Positions 22,260-35,000 of a stretch of DNA of 64,000 bases are shown one piece after another; position 1 is the stretch's first letter; every line of letters starts with the position of its first letter. This DNA comes from Beta vulgaris subsp. vulgaris (taxonomy: Eukaryota; Streptophyta; Magnoliopsida; Caryophyllales; Amaranthaceae): assembly GCF_026745355.1 (NCBI RefSeq), contig NC_079202.1, positions 4,224,173-4,288,172 of the forward strand, given 5' to 3'. The notes below the pieces were generated by a model, which did not search any database, had not been told where the DNA came from, and worked only from the letters and a program-made list of their open reading frames with translations. The translations under genes were made by a program, and so were the position numbers.

Positions 22260-23310
22260 TTTTTGCCAAAAATGAAGTTAGACTACTTTTTTTTTCCTAA
22301 TTTGCTAAATGACGCCATAGAATTTTCTAATTACACCCTAAATACATGTATAAAAATACTTTATAGGTATACTTCATCTCTTTTCTCATTTTTCCCTTTT
22401 CTTCTTCACTTCCCTTTCCTACCATCCTCCACTTCACCACTGCCTCCGACAAACCACCACCACCACAGCCTCCACCACACCACCACCACCACCACCACAA
22501 CCGCCGCCACACCACCACCACCACAGGCCATCCTTCTTCTCTCATCTGTTTTTCCCATTCCCCCCTTCCTTCTTCACTCCCCCTCCTTATCACCTTCACC
22601 GACGCCGGCACACCATCACCACCACCACAGCCTCCGGGACACCACCACCATGACAGTCTATCCTTCTTCTCTCCTCTGTTTAACCCATTTCGATTTACAG
22701 AAAAAATTCAAAAAAAAGTGAGGCGTCCATCATGAACTCCCCACCACCGGCGAAGGCGTCCACAGCAGGCGCTCCACCACAGGGTGAGGCGCCTGCCATG
22801 GACGCCTCCACCAGTGGTGGGGTGTCTATGGTGGGCGCCTCTCAATTTTTTTAAAAACAAACAGTTTTAGGGTTTGGATGGAGGTGATTTGTCAGTGTAC
22901 TTAGAAGGGGGGAGGCGAAGCATGTTGTGGTAGGCGTGGTGCTGGTGGCAGTGTGGCGACAGTAATACAGGTGGTGGCGGCTGGTAATATAATACAGTAA
23001 ATCCTGGTGTAACACTATATTGTAAATCGATAATGCTAGAATGAAACAGAGGTGTGGCGGTGTATATTACTCTATATTTTGCTTGTTTCATTCTAGCATT
23101 ATTGTGCTCTATTTTACCCACATGTATTACTGTATTGTAATAATGTATTGTATTAGTAATACAGATGGCATCATTCTAGCATTATTGCATTATTGTATTT
23201 TACTGTATTATAGAGAGAAAAAAGGTAAATATATAAATACAGTATATAATACAGTATTTAGGGCGTTAGTAGGTAATTGTAAGACGTCAGCACTGCACGT
23301 TCCTTATGAG
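22260..23310. repeat. CAC/GTG-rich partly palindromic repeat element
   Basis: The left half (22420-22640) is rich in CACCACCAC and the right half (22910-22985) in GGTGGTGGCGG. A central segment (22715-22850) contains GAGGCG and CGCCTC motifs in inverted order. A related segment lies at 29860-29945 (GACACCTCCACCGGCGGTGG), and a shared end (TTAGTAGGTAATT here, TTAGTAGGAAATT at about 30312) supports one repeat family flanking the LINE. The open frames here are His/Pro/Thr runs of the triplet repeats. Exact boundaries are uncertain. Confidence 0.45.
23032..23100. repeat. Inverted repeat, 17-bp arms
   Basis: AATGCTAGAATGAAACA (23032-23048) is perfectly complementary to TGTTTCATTCTAGCATT (23084-23100), with a 35-base loop. 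Confidence 0.9.
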
Positions 23311-23650
23311 TCCATACTCGCGCACAACCGTACAAGTTTTTTACAACTTAAATCATCCCACATTGCCACACCAAAATAAATTGCCGATAGTTTGCAAGTT
23401 TAAGCCGAAATGTTTAGTAACTCATGAGAAGTTCATAATCATCACTTAGTCGTCACATATTCTTCAGCTAGGACTGATGTTAGGCAAGGCCATGTCAAAC
23501 AAGGGAGAGAGTCGATTGGAGTTGCAAGAATGATGAAGTAGTATCAACAAGCAGATGCTTGGAAGAAGAAATTCAATAGATGAAGAGCAAACTTGCATTG
23601 ATAAAATGAAGAAAGAATTAATAACACAAATTTTAGGAAGAATAACTGTT

Positions 23651-23680
23651 GGAGATAACAAAGGGTCCTATGTTATCTCC
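23651..23680. repeat. Short hairpin, 10-bp arms
   Basis: GGAGATAACA and TGTTATCTCC are separated by 10 bases, just outside the 3' end of the LINE. Confidence 0.85.
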
Positions 23681-23819
23681 AACAATAACTCCTTTTCTTT
23701 TGGTGAAACTGGAAATCATATTAATAAAATAGTATGTTACAAATCAGTGTGGTCCATATTGGCCACATCCGACCTTGAAATACATTCCGCTTGATATAAA
23801 TCCATACAATAACTAGGGG

Positions 23820-26800
23820 GGAGGGGAAAATCCTAGTTACATTGTTATAACCATAAAAATCATCATCCCGTCTACGACCATACAATCTGCAATCTTGTTT
23901 AATTCCCTGTTGTAATGTATAATCTTAAAATCTTGGTATGTCTACCGTAACTCCTTGCATAGTTTAATGATATGTGAATATTGATTAGATTGAGTACTGC
24001 CATTAGACACGAGGTGCACTGCCACTTTGCAATCAGAGAAGATAACTAATCTATGAAATCCATAACTTATGACTATTTTAAGACCTTCCATATTCCTAAC
24101 AACTCAGCTAATAAAGCATATCTCGCAAAGGAATATCTCTTAAACCCTAGCATCCATTTACCCTAATGGTCTCTAACTACCACTGCCATCTCACTCTCGA
24201 CACCCGGACCTAAGAAAGATGCATCTACGTTGATCATTACCCAACCCGACGGAGTGTGGTAGGTGAGCGGACAAGAGTTTGTATAAAGAAGAGATTTGCA
24301 GGGTAGACGATCAAGGCATGCAAGCCAAATGAAGATATGAATTTTGGGTAGTGTTTTGCTTTTCCAAATCCAGCCCAACTCGCACGCATTCTCAAGCTGT
24401 AACTGGGCTTGGTATGCTAAGGATAGAAGAATCCTACGTGGGTGAGAAAAGTTGGGGCTTGCATATCCCGATCCATTTCAGGGGATGGTGGCGGAGGCTT
24501 TTAATTCTATCAATTACTTCCTGAGGTACATGTAATGTAATGCCGCTAAAGTCCCATTGACCATTCACAACTAAAGTACTCACTGTCCTATGGTCCTCAA
24601 CCAGATTTAGGGGGCCCTGCACCTTACTTCGAATGGATCCTATATTTAACCAATCATCATGCCAGAAGCTAATTTCCTTCCCCGTACTTAAGATCCATTC
24701 ACCATGCTTATCCAGAATATCCCACCCTCTCCCTATACTCCTTCAAGTTGAAAGCCATTAGCGAAAGGAGTGACGTTCTTCTTATGAATATACTTTGACA
24801 TTATACATTTCTGGGCTAGGTTTGGGGGGCCTTAGGCTATTTTCCATCCTAGTATTGCCATATAAGCTTTGTTCATTAACTTTTGGTTGTGAATCCCCAG
24901 GCCTCCCTCCTTTTTAGGCCGAAATGTTGTTTCTTTGCCTAGTAGGTGAAGCTTTCTTAGATTCTCTTCATCCCCCCATAAAAAGTTATTACAAATTTGA
25001 TCAAGATCCTTAAGGGTTCTGGCAGGAAAAAAAGGTTGCTTGCATGTAGTAGGTTGGGATAGTTGATAAAGTAGAAATTATCAAGCACAAGCGACCAACT
25101 TTTGAGAGATATTTTGATTTCCATCTAGCCAGTCTATGTTTAACTTTATCTACAACAAATTGAACCTGGCTTCTTGAGGGTCTTTTGTGAGAGAGTGGCA
25201 TTCCCATATAGAGACCGAGATTTTCATTTTCCTCAATATTCAACGTATTTTGAAACAGTTCCTTGTGCTCCTCATGAGTGTTGGGAGAAAAAAACTAGGC
25301 GACTCTTTTGCTCATTGATTTTTTGCTATGGCGTTTCACAAAACTGATTCAAAACCTTCTTAACTGCAAAAGCAGTGTTTTCATCCACCCGGCCAAACAG
25401 GGTGAGGTCATCTGCGAACATAACATGAGATATTTGAACTTTATCCTTTCCAACCCAAAATGGGGTCCATTCACCCTCATGAGTAGCCTGGTTTATTAGC
25501 TGTGTTAAGGAGTCTGGACAAATATTAAAGAGGTAAGGGGACATGGGGTCCCCCTGCCTAAAGCCTCTAGTGTGATTAAACTTTCTTGTAGCTCTTCCAT
25601 TCACCAAAATTGCAGAGGACGATTGGGTTATACAGCTCATGATTAATGCAATAGACCTATCATCTAAGTTTTGATCTTGTAAAGATGCTCTAACAAAGCT
25701 CCACACAACCCGGTCATAGGCTTTTTCAAGATCACTTTTTTGAGCGAACCACCCCAGTTTCCCTTTCTTTTTGTGCATTGAATGAAGAATTTTTGAAGCT
25801 ACAACAAGGTTAATCTTAGTACCCTCCCTTTTATAAAACTGTTTTGGTTTCGGGAGATCCGGAGGGGGATGAGGGGTTTTGAACCTATTCACTACAATTT
25901 TTGTGATATGTTTGTAGATTGTGTTACAAAGACTAATAGGACGGAGGTGTTTAACCATTTCAGGGGGATGTTGTTTGGGGATCAGACACATAATTGCCTG
26001 GCAGAGATCATGAGGAACTCTAGATTTATCAAACCAATCTCTAATGTTCTCACACACATCCTCTTCGACTACACTCCACATTCTTTGAAAAATATAGGAT
26101 GAAAGCCATCAGGCCCCAGAGCCTTTAGAGGTTTCATCATATTCAACGCATCTTTAATCTCCTTATTTGATGGGGCGTAGGAAATATCAATGTCTTGATT
26201 ACTCACATTAGGCTTTCTACCACTAAAAGGGTGGTTCGAAGTATACAATATCTCGAAGAGACTAGTTATATGATTTTGAATCCTTTCAGGCTCCTTAATG
26301 TCATTACCTACATCATCCCTAATTGACATGATGCGAGCTGCGTTTCTCTTTATCATCCTATGAAAATATCTCGTGTTTCTCTCCCCGTCTATTCTCTCCA
26401 TACGGCTCTTTGTAACCCATGAGGTTTCTTCTTGCATAAGAATATCAATTAGTTCCTTTTAAAGGTCTCTCTCTAGGTCTTGGTGAAAAGGCGAAGTGGG
26501 GTGATCCTGGAGGTATTTTTACATTCCACCTAACCTAGCTAGTACACGTTTTTTCCTATGGTAGACATTCCCAAAGGTGTTCAAGTTCCACTCCTTAAGG
26601 ATTTCTTGCAAGTCCCCTAACTTATCCCCTATACTTGATCCATTATACGGCCAATGAGAGTCGACATGACATTGGAACATCTCATGATGTAACAACATGG
26701 GTTCAAAATGGAACATCTTGGAACCTAACTTAGGAGTTGGATTATCTAGACGCACTAAAATCGGGTTATGATCAGACGTATCCTAGCGAGGTGCCATAAA

Positions 26801-27590
26801 TTGGAATTAAGGAAGCTTAATGGCCAATCTGGATTTACCCAGGCCCTATCTAGTCTTTCAAAGATTGGATTCTTCTTCCTCATGTTACTCCAAGTGTATC
26901 TCGGCCAATTGTAGCCCAAATCCACCAAATTACAATCACTCATTGATGAGGCATACAAATCTGCTCGTTTTCTATTTATATGCCGACCCCCCAATTTCCC
27001 CCTAGCTTATTCTTTCGTTAAAGTTGCCTAGAACAATCCAAGGGCAATCAATATTCCCCGCAACATCACAAAGATTTTTCCATAACATTTTCCTTAATTC
27101 AAAATCTGGAACTTACCTCCACTATTCCATGCACTCCTTGAATATATTGTAGAAATCATAAAAGGGTGTTTTAAGTAACTTACCTCCACTATTCCATGCA
27201 CTCCTTGAATATTACCACCCACAACATGGAACTTGATACGAGAGGAGTTCCAAAGGATGATAATAGCTCCAGAAATCCCCGCAGTTCTACCAAATGCCAA
27301 GAATCAAAGCTTATTCTCTTGAGAATTAGGGAGGATTTCGCATGACATACTCGCATTTCCACAAGCACCACCATCTCGGGGTGACGCTGGGAGAATAACG
27401 GCCGCAAGTTAGGTTTGAATGAGGGCCTTGCAATCCCTCTGACATTCCAGTATAGAATTGTCATATTACAAGGGATATTTGGTTTTTCGTAGAACGTTTT
27501 CAGAAGTTCCACGTCGTCGGGAGCCCATGGATTGTATTCTTCCCCCGTATCTATGCATGCTATCCTTCCCCGGTGAGGCCATAACACCAC
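23820..27590 (-). pseudogene. LINE ORF2: endonuclease, reverse transcriptase, zf-RVT, RNase H
   Basis: The ORF2 polyprotein nicks the target, copies the RNA and processes it. The endonuclease begins with TILYWNVRGIARPSFKP (27459 downwards) and continues with SDCNLVDLGYNWPRYTWSN and ERLDRAWVNPDW (26930-26800). The RT linker SRMERIDGERNTRYFH is at about 26400 and SNKEIKDALNMMKPLKALGP at 26170. The RT core at 26081-25326 has LIPKQHPPEMVKHLRPISLC, KSDLEKAYDRV, RQGDPMSPYLFNI and the catalytic FADD (GAT GAC at 25407-25412). The zf-RVT text KTLPKIHIFIWLACLDRLP (24350) leads into the RNase H start GWVMINVDASF. Frameshifts and stops at several joints make it inactive. A 67-bp-period duplication lies in the endonuclease part. 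Confidence 0.85.
27110..27212. repeat. Direct repeat of 36 bp at 67-bp spacing inside LINE endonuclease
   Basis: The text AACTTACCTCCACTATTCC and the following 17 bases occur at 27110-27145 and again at 27177-27212. The 67-bp offset is not a multiple of three, so the duplication shifts the reading frame. Confidence 0.9.
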
Positions 27591-27599
27591 CTCTGATTC

Positions 27600-29530
27600 T
27601 CAAGGGAAGTTTAACCCTTTTTCCTCAACCCAAGACACAGTAACCCCCATCTGTTTCAGAGGGAGATGGACTCGTGCTAAAATAATTGCATTTGTGTTGC
27701 TCATTGCCTGTAAACTGATCGGACGGTTTTGTAGCAGCACAGATTTGTCGTCTCTGGTGGGAATAGTGGTGTTGGCTCCAACCAGAGCCCTAGATTTATC
27801 ATTAACTCTCGCTCTTCGCTTTCGACTTCTACCCCTTTCCTTAGAAACCACTTCAAGAAAACCTTTATTAATCCTGGCAGATGCGTCACATCTTGGAACC
27901 AGTGAACGTGAGCATGAAACAGTTTGGAGTTCGCATATGACATTAGGTTCTCGAATAATTCGCTTGTTGGGTAAGGGTTTAGCATCAAGGCTTTGGCTTT
28001 TTGAAGAGAAAGGTCTGTGAAGTACCCTTCCTCTTCTGGGATTCGGGTAAGAAAATCCATGTAAACCGAATTTAGTTCCGGTAAAAACGTGAGCACCGGT
28101 CGGTTGAAGTGGAAGGGGTGATCGTATTTGACCAGGTAGACTCGAGGTGGCGTGGGTGATGACAGTAGGGATAGCAGAGGAGGAGGGGATGGACATAAAA
28201 TTTCTTCCGGCTGATCTATTTTGAGTATTTTTTTTTCGGGTGGTATGAGGGGCGTTTTAAATTTTGTGGGGGTTTCTAATACATGGGGGCTTTTTGGAGG
28301 TAAAAGATTAGAATTAATTTCTGGAGTAGCTGACAAAACTGAAGTGACTAGGCCACTTTTCGAGGTCTCATTGGCTCTGATGAGGATAAAACCTTCTTAT
28401 GACTCTTGGAGATCACTTAACGTTGAAAAAGCGTTGACAAATGCCATAGCCACTTCGCCATTTATCGAGAAGGTTTTTCTTTTTTTTTTCCCCCTCTCTC
28501 CTCCTACTTCTTCTATCTTCTGTGTGTGTCTCCCTTTTACCCACAATGACTGCAAGCTTTTGGGAGTCCAGCGTGTAATGCTGGGGCCACGTTGGGAACC
28601 CTCCTGGTCCTTGCCCTTTCTTCTTCCTTTGGCGTTTTACCATTATATGTTATGGCTGCTGATGTTTTGATCTTTCTTGTGGGCCTCTTCTGGGATAATC
28701 TTTCCCTTTTCACACCTTCTACTTTGGTGTCCAAATTTATTGCATATCTCACAGAATCATGGCCCATCACAAAAGACAAGATCTTGGAATGTTTTCCCAA
28801 CCATGCCCCTTTAGGTAAGTTTTGTGTCTTCTTCATAAGTATAGAGATAGCCGTATATCTTCTCCTTTCTCCTATTAAGGAGTGAGCATCCACTTTCAGC
28901 ACTCTCCCAAGTGTGTTTCCTATTTTTTCCAACATTTTCTGATTAAAGAATTCAATAGGTAATTCTGGCAGCATCACCCATCTTGGTATTGTGTTTATTT
29001 TTGCTGCGAAGTTTTAAACCGAGGTTCCTAGAATTGAACCCATAAATGGCTTCCTACGATACTCCAGGTCCCCTTCGATAGCACCGTAGCGCACGTCCCA
29101 GCATCAGAGCATTGTAAACTATAAAACCCCTTGCCTAGAGTGACGAGCTTCAAGCTTCCTTTCCACTTCCATAGTTTAGCTAATTCTGACGTCAAAAACT
29201 CTTTTGAAAATGATCTCCCCACTTTTTCATACATTAGGGCATTTTCCCAAGGCTTACGGAGATCCACATATTCCTCTTCCGATATCGGAACAAGAATCGT
29301 ATCATCACTGGACATATGAGGGGGGGGGATGAGATAGAAAAAGGAAGGTTAGATGGGGGGAGTGAGCAAGTTTTTACCAGAGGAATCTCCAAACCATTTA
29401 GCTCGGTAGAGATGGCCTCCTTAAATGATTTTTGTATGGTCAGAGGGGGATGAGTGTAAGAGGAGGACATAGGGGGTACGAGAATAGGAGTGGGTGGAGG
29501 GGGTAGGGGGGGTAAGATGCCTAGCATCTA
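27600..29530 (-). pseudogene. LINE ORF1: DUF4283 and zinc-knuckle gag-like protein
   Basis: ORF1 of plant L1 elements binds the RNA. The N-terminal part reads LTIQKSFKEAISTELNG and EIPLVKTCSLPPSNLP (29460-29350). A frameshift leads to the DUF4283-type domain at 29315-29028 (LRKPWENALMYEKVGRSF, LWKWKGSLKLVTLGKGFYSL). It is followed at 28977 by WVMLPELPIEFFN-type text, MLEKIGNTLGRVLKVDAHS, and a C-terminal zinc-knuckle cysteine pair (ACSHCG) near 28540. 28336-27600 encodes the basic, Pro/Ser-rich C-terminal region in overlapping frames. Several frame changes and stops show it is broken. It lies upstream of ORF2 in the usual order. Confidence 0.75.
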
Positions 29531-29648
29531 AGGCAGAATCGGTGACACCGTTGGACGGAGTGTTGGAGTTTACCTCACTTTGTGCCGAGAGGGCGGGTTT
29601 AGAGAGAGAGCATTTCGAGAGTACTTTTCCCTGGCAACACTAATTTGT

Positions 29649-30350
29649 AACAGTAACTCCTTCAATTGCATTGATTCATGCTTTTATAATGTGAATTCTG
29701 ATCCTACATAGTCATGTACCATTGAAAATAAAGCTTAAATAGCTATATTTTGTTTAGCTACAGAAATTAATTAAAGGATTACATATTTACATTGACTATT
29801 TTATTCCACTACACTGCACCTTTAGATGGATGAAATTTCTAAGATGTTCATCTTTTAATAGGCTCTCCACCATCGGTGCAAGCCTATAATAGACACCTCC
29901 ACCGGCGGTGGTCGAGTGTCTTACTATAGACGCCTCACCATGTTTTTTAGATCTTGAAGTTCATCTTTTATGTTGTCATATTATCGCCTTCAAATTGGGT
30001 TGTTGGTATATTCTTGACCATTTCGCTTCTCTGGCAAGGAATTTCGGGTGACATGGAATTCGTAATAGGTGGTGGTGGTGCAATAAAAGGGAGAAAGAGG
30101 AGGTACATAGGAAATGAAGGAAGTTAAAAGAGGGAAAGATGAAAGAGGAGTTAGAGTGGTTCTTGGTCGAAAAATTTGCAGTGGGTAGTGGTGGTACGAT
30201 GGTTGTGGCTCTTATGGGGTTGGAGTAGGAGTGCTAGAAGGTGGTGATGTTGGTGGTATAAGAGAGGGGAGAAGAAGGATAATGTATGTGTAGTCTTATA
30301 CGTAGGGGCCTTAGTAGGAAATTTTAGGACGGTAAATAGCAACCGAGTTT
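29649..30350. other. Right flank of the LINE with GTG-rich repeat
   Basis: 29860-29945 and 30060-30330 carry GGTGGTGG-rich sequence related to the element at 22260-23310. No gene is supported. Confidence 0.4.
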
Positions 30351-31258
30351 TGAAAAACTAGTTGTCCTAATGCATTTGAAAAAAATTTTAAAGACATACA
30401 ATCCAAAAGTTTTCTACTAGTTTATGTTATTAGTGAGTAAGGATATTTATTACCTTCCGTCATCCATATAGTAAAGGACCGGGTTATATGGTACTTTTTA
30501 AAATATGTAATGATACACGATGCACTATGTTTTAAAAGTGGATACATCTGTATGAGTTTTCTATTTTTTGTAATCCCTTGGTATCAAAATAATTTCAACA
30601 TTTATATATTTAAATATTTTTATAAAATTGTAACATTACCTTGTATGATTAGAATTTTAATAACACGGGAGGGACAACACAGCAATCCTGTATGGAGAAT
30701 TCTTATGTATATCCACAGGAATGTGTGTTGTGTTTATTGAAACATGTAAAATTTCATAGGAATAAGAGGAAGAACTTGTAGTGTGTGGTATATAACTCCA
30801 TCTTCCAGGGTCTTGCACCATGGTTGAGTTCTCATTGTAGCAGGAATTCCCTGCCCTACTGCTCCCACCAACTTGCCCTTAAGAGAGGATATTGGTGGAT
30901 TAGGCCTATAAAATGGTAAGAATGCAATTAATTGGGTTTCATTTCACATTTTCACCTTTTCTCTTTTTGCGTGCCAATATTGCTAACAATATTGATTATT
31001 TAAGTAATACAATATCTTCGTGTCTTTTCTTTTACCTTTTTGCACGTTCTCTATTTTATGCTACAAATTTTCCTTTTTTAAGTATATTTCTTCTTCAAGT
31101 TACCTTCTCATATCCACTTTTACTTTACTTGCTCTACTTTGTTGTGTTTACCCCACACCCGAATTTACTTGATCCAAACTTCACCTGACTCAAATCCTAA
31201 AGGGTAAATGACCTATCTTAACTCAACTTCAAAATGACCCAACCCAAACTCAAATCTA
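30351..31258. other. Unannotated interval
   Basis: AT-rich sequence with GC-richer text at 30780-30910 (CCATGGTTGAGTTCTC, GCAGGAATTCCCTGCC). No recognised gene or repeat. Confidence 0.4.
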
Positions 31259-31260
31259 TA

Positions 31261-31518
31261 CTTTCTCTGTTTTTTAATATTTGAATATTTAGACTTTTAC
31301 GCTTTCTTATATACAAATTGGACTATTAATATTTTTAATTATATATTTGTAAAAAATTATAAAAAAGTTGAAATCTTGTAAATGTGCATTAAGATAGATT
31401 CAATGTCATTCTACAAGCTAAAATTTATATTATATATTATTCACAATATACCAATCAAAATAAGTACATAAATAATGAAAAAGTCAAAATCATACAAATA
31501 TTAAAAACGGATGATGCA
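31261..31518. mobile_element. Degenerate Stowaway-like MITE
   Basis: The left end CTTTCTCTGTTTTTTAATA and the right end (read inwards) TGCATCATCCGTTTTTAATA are imperfect inverted repeats flanked by TA at 31259-31260 and 31519-31520. Inner segments (AAAGTCAAAATCATACAAAT and so on) echo the left arm. About 258 bp, non-coding. Confidence 0.55.
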
Positions 31519-31630
31519 TAATACATGATGACCTAGAAATAATATGATTTGATAATCAAATTCAAACCTAAGAAATCACTCAAGTTGATAGCTCAAGTGA
31601 GTAGCTTATTAGATTATTAGCATTTAGCAA

Positions 31631-31924
31631 TGAAGAAAATAGTTAATTACTTTCATGCCAGCTAATATTACATGTTATGTAGTGTATACTATTACTTTAC
31701 ACCTTCTGTAAATTAGCTCTTGTTTTGTCTGTTTTTACAGCTATATATAGACAGATTTTCTAGGTTTTATTGGTTAAGGTTGCACACACACACATATATA
31801 TAGGAGTTTTGTAGAATCCTAGGCTGGAAGATAAAATGGTGTTTTTGGTTTGAAATAAACACAACAGAGAAAAATATGCTATTGCATAAGATATCAGAAA
31901 ATAGTAGAAAGTTTCTAACTTTCA
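31631..31924 (+). repeat. Copia 5' LTR
   Basis: Begins TGAAGAAAATAG and ends CTAACTTTCA. It contains a TATATATA box at 31742-31749 and a CA/TA microsatellite at 31783-31802 that the 3' LTR lacks. Directly downstream is the primer-binding site. Confidence 0.9.
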
Positions 31925-31927
31925 TCA

Positions 31928-31940
31928 TGGTATCAAAGCC
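31928..31940 (+). other. Primer-binding site
   Basis: TGGTATCAAAGCC, complementary to the 3' end of initiator methionine tRNA apart from one base of the usual TGGTATCAGAGCC. It lies three bases after the 5' LTR. Confidence 0.85.
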
Positions 31941-32049
31941 ATAAGGCTTGATAAAAGATGGGAGATTGATTTAATCAAGGAAATCTGAAGATATCAAAAG
32001 TTTCATAGATGGCAGGCAAGGAAGATGAAGGAGGAGCAGTATGAGCCTA

Positions 32050-35000
32050 CTTGTATCCACTATTTCTTTCAAACGCAGACAATCCTCAAATGTAGTTGAG
32101 CACAATGATATTTGATGGAGGTAATTTTCTTAACTGGAGTAGAAATATCAAGATCGCATTAGGAGCTAAAAACAAAGTAGGATTTATAGATGAAAGTTGT
32201 GTTAGGCCTGAGAAGGGGTCTTAAGGATTTGTATGTATGGTTGGGGAATGATTACATGGTAAGATGTTGAGTGTTTAAATCCATGAGTGTTAGGCTGGCT
32301 CAAAGTGTAATGCTAGTATAATCATCTAAGGAACTGTATGTGGGATGAACTGGTTAAGAGATATGGAGAGAGAAATACACCTTAGTTGTATCAGTTGAAG
32401 AAGGAGGTTGCAAAGCTAGAGCAAACTTAGAAGTTATTGGGATGAGATACAGGTTGTTGAAAATATGCCCTCTTGTGAATGTGGTAAGTATACTTGTGAC
32501 TTACAAAAGAAATTGATGGAGATGATTGAAAGAAACAGGTTGATAGATTTCTTAATGGGATTAAATGGGGATTATGAGCATATGAGGGGAAACATCATGG
32601 GAATGGAACCCTTGCCTTCTGTGAACAAGGCATTCCACGTGATACAACAAGTTAAACGGAAGTGCTGGCTTGAATGGGAAGTGAAGTGGTAGAGGTGAGT
32701 GCCTTTAAAGCAAGGAAGCAGGAAGGAAGAGAGTTTCAGATCAGGAGAGACTACAAGAAAGAAAAGATGAACAAATAATGTGACCATTATGGGATGAGAA
32801 GGCACATCAAGGCTAAGTGTTTCAAGATCAGTGGACCACCCTAATGGTTCAAAGATCTGCAAAGTAACAAAGGGGTAAACAAATATGCAGCAAATGTGAA
32901 AAGGCGTGAAGAATTTGAGAAGGGAGAGACTCCTCTTGATGATGAAGAGTTGTTTGGAGAGGGGAGTAGCAGCTCTCCAAGCCTGATGCGAGACTCAAAT
33001 CACATGGCTGAAAACATAAATATGTTTCTGAATTTGAAGAGCTTGGACAAAGCTATTAATGTAGGTTAGCCTGATGGGAAGATAAAAAAAAGGTTCTTAA
33101 AGTAGGAAATGTGAAACTGACACCCAAAATTACACTTACTCATGTTTTATACATACCTAATTTCAAGAACAATCTAATATCAGTAAGTAAGTTAATAAAA
33201 GGTGGAAACATGAAAGTGATAATGAGAAGCAAGGAAGTGGTAAAAAAAGAAGTGGATTATACATGTTTCAAGTAAGATCAAGTAGAAAGGAGAATAAGAG
33301 TGAAGATGTTGCAATTGTTTTTCTGGCATTAGTCATGAGGAAGCTACTCAAATAGCTAGCAGTATCCAAATGCCTATTGGATCCTTACCTTTTAGGTATT
33401 TTGGGGTACCTCTTGCAACCAAGAAACTTAGCTTCCAACCTCTCAGTGTAAGCCTCTGGTTGTTAAAATCACTGTTAGGGCTCAAGGGTGGATGTCCCAC
33501 TTTCTATCATATGCTGGCGGATTACAGTTTGTCAAAACTATCCTTGGGAGTATGCAAAACTACTGGGCTTAAATCTCCCCCTACCTAAAAAGTTAATAAA
33601 GGTAGTGGAGACTATTTGTAGAGGGTTCATGTGGACTGGATCTGTGGATTTTTCAAGGAAGGCTCCAGTGGATTTGTCTTTCAATCAACTTCCTAAATCA
33701 GCTGATGGTTTGAATGTGGTGAATATGGGCGGTCAACTGGAATAAAGCAGCTATGTTAAAGTTGTTATGGGTTATTGCTTTCAAATAGGATAAGCTTTGG
33801 GTGAGGTGGGTCAATTCCTACTATATTAAGAGAAGTAATGTTCAGGATGTTGCTATTACAAGCAACATTACTTGGGTGCTCAGGAAGATTGTAGCCTCTA
33901 GAGACCTGTTGGTAAGAGTGGGAGGATGGCGTGCAATTAGCTCCCCTCTTACTTTCAGCATTAAAAAGACTTACAAAAAGCTTCAAGATGATAATAAGAG
34001 GGTTGAATGGAGAAGATTGGTGTGTAATAACAAAGCCACTCCAAAGAGAATTTTCATTTTGTGGCTCAACTTGCTAAACATGCTAGCAACTGCCTCTAGG
34101 GTGCACCAGTGGGATCTAAATGTTAGCCCTTACTGTAAGATCTGTGGACAGGAGCTGGAAACCACTCAACATCTCTTTTTCAGCTATGGTTATAGCAAAG
34201 AAGTATGAAAGAATGTGTGGGGTATATCAACTGTCAATCTCAGATTGATGCAGTGGAGAAGCTGGGAATTGCTATTAAGAAAGCTAGAAGTAAAAAAAAG
34301 CAAGGATAAGGTGTTTGTGATGCTTTACACTAAGATTTTGTATTCAAGATGAATGCAGAGGAATAGTATGGTTTTTAATCAATCACTAATGAATCCTAGC
34401 AATGTAGCTAAGGATATCATTTTTAGAGTGTCTTGTAGATGTAGTGAACAAGAAAAGGGCTAAACTAATTGTATGAGCTGAATGTAAGGTGCAGGTAATA
34501 GCCATTCTGGTGCATTGATTGTGGTTATTGGAGTCTTGTATCATGCAGCATGTTGTATTTGGTTATGTTTTCTATGATCGATTTACTTGGTTGTCAATAA
34601 ATACTTTGAATTACCAAAAAGAAAAAAAGAGTGAAGATGTTGAAGGAAATGTTTTTGTAGGGAATGCTAGTAGAAATGTGTAAAAACTATTAAGCTAAAA
34701 TTGATTCATGCTAGACTTGGATACAGTTCATTATCTAAAATTAAACATTTGGATTTCTGTGACAATGCAAACATTTGAATGAAATATTTTGTGATACTTG
34801 CGATGTTTGTAAACATCATAAACTGCCTTTTGAGATCAGTAAGAATATTGCCAGTGAATCTTTTTCTCTAGTTGACATGGACTTATGGGAGCCATATAAG
34901 ATAAAAAAACATATTAGGGGCAAGTTACTTTCTTACTATACTTGATGAATATAGTAGAGTTACTTGGACACATATTTTAATCTCAAAAGAAAAGGTTAAA

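Larger units (their letters stand above)
23693..29648 (-). mobile_element. L1-type LINE, near full length, broken
   Basis: Minus-strand non-LTR retrotransposon with the order gag-like ORF1 (29530-27600), endonuclease (27590-26755), reverse transcriptase (26440-25000), zf-RVT (about 24700-24250) and RNase H-like domain (24250-23820). The 3' end reads CCAGTTTCACCAAAAGAAAAGG. The 12-bp AACAATAACTCC at 23681-23692 and AACAGTAACTCC at 29649-29660, one base different, may be the target duplication, giving a length of about 5.96 kb. The boundaries rest on that match and are less certain than the coding content. Confidence 0.7.
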
